From an uncultured Pseudomonadota bacterium (lineage in GTDB: Bacteria; Pseudomonadota; Gammaproteobacteria; Xanthomonadales; Ahniellaceae), in contig CALKUS010000070.1 of assembly GCA_937996755.1 (NCBI GenBank), positions 1 through 24,178 of the forward strand: DNA of 24,178 nucleotides, given 5' to 3'. The notes under the pieces are model-generated. The model worked only from the letters and a program-made list of their open reading frames with translations, searched no databases and was not told the origin of the DNA. Positions 20,289-24,178 of this stretch are shown piece after piece (position 1 is the stretch's first letter; the number at the start of each line of letters is the position of its first letter). The translations under genes and the position numbers were made by a program.

Positions 20289-20399
20289 CGATCGTCGCTT
20301 CCGTGCAGGAATGTCGCACGGCAGGCCGCGAGTTCGCGCGATCCCGTCGTGCTTCGCACCGTATCGTGGCAGCCGTCGCCCCCCGGCCGCCAGCCCGCC
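20289..20399. promoter_or_regulatory. divergent control region between Lrp-type regulator and PLP enzyme
   Basis: The 111-base gap contains GTGC and GCAC half-sites around 20304-20320 and another GTGC...GCAC pair around 20349-20360, which could be Lrp-type sites. No promoter hexamers stand out on either strand. Confidence 0.3.
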
Positions 20400-21419
20400 A
20401 TGACGAAGCCCGCCGTTCGCACCGCTCCGCCCCGCCTGACGGCGGCCGGCATCGCCGCGGCGTCGCGGCTGATCGCGCCCACGCTGCGCGACACGCCGTT
20501 GCGCGCGCTGCCGCGCCTCGGCGAGCGCCTGGGCGTGACGCTGCACGCCAAGGACGAAACCGTCGGGCCGCTCGGCTGCTTCAAGGGACGCGGCGCCGAC
20601 GCATACGTCGCGACACGCGCGGCACGCGGCGACCGTACGCCGCTGGTCTGCGCGAGCGCCGGCAACTTCGGCCTCGCGATGGCCGACGCCGGCCGCCGCC
20701 ACGGCATTCCCGTGACGGTTTTCGTCGCGACGAACGCGAACGCGTACAAGGTGGCGCGCATCGCGTCGACCGGCGGCGCGGTCGTGCGCCACGGCGAGGA
20801 TTTCGACGGCGCGAAGTCCGCGGCAAAGCGCTTCGCGACGATGCGCGGCTTCGCTTTCACGGAGGACGGGCTCGACATCGAGATCTCGGAAGGCGCGGGC
20901 ACGATCGGCATCGAGCTCGACGCCGCCGGCGAGTACGACGACCTGGTCGTGCCGGTCGGCAACGGCGCGCTGCTGGCCGGCATCGCGACCTGGGTGCGCG
21001 CGAAGCGCCCGAACGTGCGCGTCGTCGCGGTATGCAGCGCGCACGCCGCGGTGATGCGCTCGTGCTGGCGCCGCGGCATCGCCGCCGCGCGGCGCCACGC
21101 CGCGGCGCCTGCCGCCACGATCGCCGACGGCATCGCGGTGCGCGAGCCGGTCGCCGCCGCCGTGGCCGACCTCGCACCGCTCGTGGACGAATTCCTGGCC
21201 GTCGACGACTACTCGCTGCGCGGCGCGATGCGCGCGCTGCACGAAAGCGAAGGCATCGCCGTCGAGCCGTCCGCGATCGCCGGCATCGCCGCGATCGCCG
21301 CCTGGGGCAGCGTGTTCAGCGGCCGCCGCGTGCTGACCGTGCTCACGGGCGCCAACCTCACCGACGCGCAGCGCGCGGAATATTTCGAAAGACCGGTCGC
21401 GGAGACCGCGACCGCATGA
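20400..21419 (+). CDS. PLP-dependent fold-type II enzyme (threonine/serine dehydratase-like)
   Basis: 339 residues. Fold-type II PLP motifs: the Schiff-base lysine Lys62 in GPLGCFKGRGADAY, the substrate-contact loop SAGNFGLAMA (86-95), the phosphate-binding glycine loop VPVGNGALLAG (about 184-194; most dehydratases have GGGG here) and VLTGANLTD near the C-terminus. HGIPVTVFVATNANAYKVAR and GEGAGTIGIEL-like segments are typical of threonine dehydratase/threonine synthase relatives. It probably deaminates or beta-eliminates a hydroxy- or substituted amino acid in the cytoplasm; the exact substrate is open. It diverges from an Lrp-type regulator. A VOC gene follows, 53 bases after its stop, or directly overlapping if an alternative ATG at 21416 is used. 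Confidence 0.87.
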   Translation: MTKPAVRTAPPRLTAAGIAAASRLIAPTLRDTPLRALPRLGERLGVTLHAKDETVGPLGCFKGRGADAYVATRAARGDRTPLVCASAGNFGLAMADAGRRHGIPVTVFVATNANAYKVARIASTGGAVVRHGEDFDGAKSAAKRFATMRGFAFTEDGLDIEISEGAGTIGIELDAAGEYDDLVVPVGNGALLAGIATWVRAKRPNVRVVAVCSAHAAVMRSCWRRGIAAARRHAAAPAATIADGIAVREPVAAAVADLAPLVDEFLAVDDYSLRGAMRALHESEGIAVEPSAIAGIAAIAAWGSVFSGRRVLTVLTGANLTDAQRAEYFERPVAETATA

Positions 21420-21472
21420 AACCGTCGTCCCGAACGGCCGCAGGCCGGAGGGATCTGCCCGGAGGCAACCGC

Positions 21473-21856
21473 ATGATCGACCACGTATCCATCGGCGTCC
21501 GCGACCTCGCGCGCGCAACCGCGTTCTACGAGCGCGTGCTCGGCACCATCGGCTGGCGCCTGCACCAGGCGAAGGCCGGCGAAGTGGCGTTCGGCCCGCC
21601 CGACGACTGGTGCTTCTTCCTCTATCCCGCCGCACAGGACGACGCGATCGTCGGCGCGCGCATGCACCTCGCGTTCCGCGGCGCGGACCGCCGCGCGGTG
21701 CGCGACTTCCACGCGACGGCGCTCGCGCTCGGCGCGGCGTCCGTGCCCGACCGCGATCCCGACGAGCGCCCGCAATTCGGCGCGGACTACTACGGCGCCG
21801 TGCTGCGCGACCCGGACGGGCACGCGATCGAAGTGCTCACGCGCGCCGCCGCATGA
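21473..21856 (+). CDS. VOC-family (glyoxalase/dioxygenase-like) protein
   Basis: 127 residues, the typical single-VOC length. It starts MIDHVSIGVRDLARATAFYE and RVLGTIGWRL, has MHLAFRGADRRAVRDFHATA in the middle and ends DYYGAVLRDPDGHAIEVLTR. The usual metal ligands are present: His4, the His in MHLAF and the Glu in GHAIEV, so it may be an active metalloenzyme. Start choice: an ATG at 21416 would overlap the previous stop but adds 19 unrelated residues. The ATG at 21473 has GGAGG 7 bases upstream (21461-21465) and fits the family exactly. The stop overlaps the start of the amidohydrolase gene (ATGA). Substrate unknown. Confidence 0.9.
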   Translation: MIDHVSIGVRDLARATAFYERVLGTIGWRLHQAKAGEVAFGPPDDWCFFLYPAAQDDAIVGARMHLAFRGADRRAVRDFHATALALGAASVPDRDPDERPQFGADYYGAVLRDPDGHAIEVLTRAAA

Positions 21857-23145
21857 TCGGCGTCGCGGCGGCCCTGCTGTTCGCGACGTCGTCGCTGGCG
21901 GCGACACCGGCGCCACGCGCCGACCACCACCAGCACCTGCTGAGCCCCGCGGCCGCGTCCTGGCTGAATCGCGTCGCGCCGCCGACGACGCCGCTGCCCG
22001 ATGGCGCGAGCGCCCTGCTCGCGAAGCGCGTCGCCGCGTGGAACGACGGCGAAGCGCTCGCGAAGCTCTACATCGACGACGCGCTGCTCCTCGACGTCGA
22101 CACGCCGGCGTGGCTGCGCGGCCCCGCAGCGATCGCCGCGTACGCGAGCAAGCGCTTCCGCGCGCCGTACCGGATGCTGCCGAGCGCGGTGTCGCAGCGT
22201 GGCGATGCGTGGCTCGTTGCCGGTTTCTACGCGCGCGACGAGGGCGAAGGCCTGGATCGCATCGGCCGCTTCACGCTCGAGCTGCGCGAGGCGCAACCGG
22301 GCGCGTGGCGCATCGCGCTCGAGTCGCCGGCCTGGCCGGGGCCGCCGTTCCAGCCCGCGATCGACGCCGCGAAGCTCATCGAGCTGCTCGACGATGCCGG
22401 CATCGAGAAGGCGGCAGTGCTGTCCGAGTCGTACTGGTTCGATGCGCCCGACGCCGGCCTCGATGAGCAGTCGGCCCTGGCGCGAGTCCACGAGGAAAAC
22501 GACTGGACCGCGGCGCAGGCCGAGCGTTATCCGCAACGCCTGTTCGCGTTCTGCAGCTTCAATCCGCTCGCGGCGCACGCGCTCGGCGAGCTCGCACGCT
22601 GCGCCGACAGCGGGCGCTACGCGGGCATCAAGTTGCACATGGACGCGAGTGGGGTCGACCTCGGCAACGCGGCGCACCTGGCAAGGCTCCGCTCCGTCAT
22701 GGCAGCGGCGAACGCGCGCAAGCTGCCGCTGCTGATCCACGCACGCGGCCGCGGCGACTACGGCGCGGTGCACGCGCGCCACCTCGTGAAGCTCGTGCGC
22801 GAGGCAGCGCCCGACGTCCCCGTGCAGGTCGCGCACCTGTGGGGCGGCATGGCCGTCTCGCTCGAAGCACTCACCGCCTACGCCGATGCGATCGCCGACG
22901 ATGGCGTTCGCAACCTGTGGTTCGACGTTTCCGATTCCGCGCTCGTGGCGCGCGATGGCGGCATGCGCGAAAAGCTCGTCGCGCAGATGCGCCGCATCGG
23001 CTTCGACCGGCTGCTGTACGGCTCCGATGCGGCGTTCGAAGGACATCCGGATCCGAAAGGGGCGTGGGAGGCTTTCCGGACGATGCCGCTGACCGCGAAG
23101 GAGCTCGACGCCGTCGCCCGCAACGTCGCACCCTGGTTGGACTAG
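21853..23145 (+). CDS. secreted amidohydrolase-2-type metal hydrolase with inserted NTF2-like domain
   Basis: 430 residues. A signal peptide (MIGVAAALLFATSSLAATPA) is followed at once by the first metal motif HHQHLL (His26, His28). Residues about 50-160 do not look like amidohydrolase; they resemble a SnoaL/NTF2-like domain (SALLAKRVAAWNDGEALAKL, RGPAAIAAYASKRF, AWLVAGFYARDEGE and RIGRFTLELREAQPGAWRIA). The amidohydrolase barrel resumes at about 170 (DAAKLIELLDDAGIEKAAVL) and carries GIKLHMD (Lys260/His262), LLIHARG (His296), VAHLWGG (His328) and LLYGSDAAFEG (Asp392), a complete metal site. Its start overlaps the VOC stop (ATGA), and its TAG overlaps the convergent gene's stop. Probably a periplasmic hydrolase of unknown substrate, cotranscribed with the PLP and VOC enzymes. 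Confidence 0.87.
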   Translation: MIGVAAALLFATSSLAATPAPRADHHQHLLSPAAASWLNRVAPPTTPLPDGASALLAKRVAAWNDGEALAKLYIDDALLLDVDTPAWLRGPAAIAAYASKRFRAPYRMLPSAVSQRGDAWLVAGFYARDEGEGLDRIGRFTLELREAQPGAWRIALESPAWPGPPFQPAIDAAKLIELLDDAGIEKAAVLSESYWFDAPDAGLDEQSALARVHEENDWTAAQAERYPQRLFAFCSFNPLAAHALGELARCADSGRYAGIKLHMDASGVDLGNAAHLARLRSVMAAANARKLPLLIHARGRGDYGAVHARHLVKLVREAAPDVPVQVAHLWGGMAVSLEALTAYADAIADDGVRNLWFDVSDSALVARDGGMREKLVAQMRRIGFDRLLYGSDAAFEGHPDPKGAWEAFRTMPLTAKELDAVARNVAPWLD

Positions 23146-24178
23146 CGCGGACAGCGACCTCGGCGTTGCAGCACGAGACGTCCGCTGCGTTCGTCGAACG
23201 GCGCGGCGACTTCGCCCGCATCGAAGCGGTAGTCGATCGCGAGCCGGTCGCAGCCGAGTCGGCGCAACGTGGCACTGCCGATCGTGAGCGTGTCGCGCGT
23301 GGCGACGTCGACGAAGCCGCCGCCGAGCGTGCGCTCGATGCGCAGCGCACCGCCGTCGCCCTGCAGCGTGAGCCAGTGCGGGCGCCCCGCGTCGCCGCCG
23401 GCCGGAACGAAAGTGGGCCACGCGGCGAGCACGCTGCCGTCGCGTCGCTGCGCCACGAGCAGCGCGCGGCCCGGTTCCCCGTCGGGCTGCCAGGCGTCCA
23501 CGTCCATGCGCGATCGCGCGCCCGGTCGCGCCTCGCAGTCATCGCCACCGTCGAGGCGCTCGAGCACCAGCAGTCCCGTGCGCGCGGGCCCGCCGTCCGC
23601 GATCTCGTAGTCGAGCTCCACGCGCGCGCACTCGCGCATGCGCCACTGCGTCGCGCCGACCGCGCGCCACTGCACCGGCCCGCCATCGAAGCCCGCGGGT
23701 TGCGGTGCCTCGATGCGCAGCGCGATGGCGTCGCCATCGATCGCGGCGCGTCCGGACAGGCGATACCAGCGCTGGGCATCGATGCGCACGGCCGGTCGCG
23801 GTGTCGCTGACGGGGCGAACGTCAGCCAGCGTCCTTCCGCATTGCCGTTGCGCGCGTCCACCGCGAGTGCGACGCCCTGCCCCGGCACCGACGGCACATG
23901 CCACAGGCCGGCCGCGGCCAGGATCGCGCGCGGTCCGGTGCCGGCATCGCGCTCCAGGCGCTCCAGCACGAGCACCGAACCCTGCTCGTCGACCTGCGAC
24001 GCCAGGCGAAGCAGGCGCCCGGCGCCGTCGAAGCGCAGCAGCGTCGAACCGATGAGGTTCGCGGGCTCGACGAGGCTGCCGACGCGCGACCCATTGCCGT
24101 CGTACCACGATGCGCCCTGCACGAAACCGGAGCCGTCGGGCGCAGCGGCCCGGAGGAAGTCGTTCGACGTGACCGGAA
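23142..24178 (-). CDS. internally repetitive protein, C-terminal part (runs off right edge)
   Basis: At least 345 codons are open to the window edge. A GTG at 24122 is possible, but the upstream codons (PVTSNDFLRAAAPDGSGF) are equally coding-like, so the gene probably starts outside. The protein is made of beta-rich repeats. One unit type reads GLWHVPSVPGQGVALAVDAR then WLTFAPSATPRPAVRIDAQR, echoed by WQPDGEPGRALLVAQ and SVLAAWPTFVPAGGDAGRPH. A second type ends in CARVELDYEIADG then TGLLVLERLDGGDDC, echoed by CDRLAIDYRFDAG then SGRLVLQRRGRC. A partial third copy (STLLRFDGAGR...SVLVLERL) precedes them. I recognise the pattern as one often seen in secreted xanthomonad proteins but know no function. 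It converges with the amidohydrolase, sharing four bases. Confidence 0.7.
   Translation of the reverse strand, partial: PVTSNDFLRAAAPDGSGFVQGASWYDGNGSRVGSLVEPANLIGSTLLRFDGAGRLLRLASQVDEQGSVLVLERLERDAGTGPRAILAAAGLWHVPSVPGQGVALAVDARNGNAEGRWLTFAPSATPRPAVRIDAQRWYRLSGRAAIDGDAIALRIEAPQPAGFDGGPVQWRAVGATQWRMRECARVELDYEIADGGPARTGLLVLERLDGGDDCEARPGARSRMDVDAWQPDGEPGRALLVAQRRDGSVLAAWPTFVPAGGDAGRPHWLTLQGDGGALRIERTLGGGFVDVATRDTLTIGSATLRRLGCDRLAIDYRFDAGEVAAPFDERSGRLVLQRRGRCPR

Overview
The window is a GC-rich, gene-dense chromosomal stretch with short intergenic gaps, a strong preference for G or C at third codon positions, and many start/stop overlaps (ATGA or GTGA). The gene families (DUF3297, several L,D-transpeptidases, a surface-antigen-like small protein, a degenerate TraB/GumN protein) and the short palindromic repeats (TGTGGGAGCGACTTCAGTCG type and TAGGAGCCCACC type) suggest a gammaproteobacterium of the Xanthomonadales/Lysobacterales. 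This assignment is by recognition, not by database search. I see no rRNA, tRNA, CRISPR array, transposase, integrase or prophage gene. The region reads as ordinary core or lineage-specific chromosome.

Layout. 1-86 (-): N-terminus of an FdhF/YdeP-type molybdopterin oxidoreductase. 230-3213 (+): a small secreted protein, a glycosyltransferase-2/HD-like fusion, and a nucleoside hydrolase whose GTG start overlaps the fusion's stop. 3367-7512: a peptidoglycan-remodelling cluster. A YkuD_2-type L,D-transpeptidase (+) faces a minus-strand operon of a YcbB/LdtD-like lipoprotein, a second L,D-transpeptidase with peptidoglycan-binding and LysM-like parts, and an M23 endopeptidase. A perfect 26-bp inverted repeat (REPIN) lies between the convergent units. 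7660-9024: a small envelope protein and a TraB/GumN protein. 9202-10474 (+): two tandem paralogous secreted proteins of unknown family. 10471-10811 (-): a small gene that appears broken by a one-base frameshift.

10935-15831 (-): acyl-CoA thioesterase-like protein, exonuclease III, a secreted protein with an IPTL-CTERM-like tail, a 370-bp repeat-filled gap, a double MmcQ/YjbR protein, and a secreted STN/TPR protein. 15875-18257 (-): a translationally coupled operon of an HxlR-type regulator with an SCP2-like tail, an ABC ATPase and an ABC permease. It diverges from a VOC-family gene across an operator-like palindrome. 18809-19278: a heptamer-built inverted repeat, DUF3297, and a double hairpin. 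19279-20288 (-): an Lrp/AsnC regulator coupled to an NTF2-like secreted protein. 20400-23145 (+): a PLP fold-II lyase-like enzyme, a second VOC protein and a secreted amidohydrolase with an apparent NTF2-like insertion. It ends in a 4-bp tail-to-tail overlap with a minus-strand protein built of internal repeats that leaves the window.

No clear new defence or mobile system is visible. The observations most worth a second look are the GT2/HD-like fusion coupled to a nucleoside hydrolase, the amidohydrolase with the inserted domain, the tandem secreted paralogues, and the apparent frameshift at about 10600.
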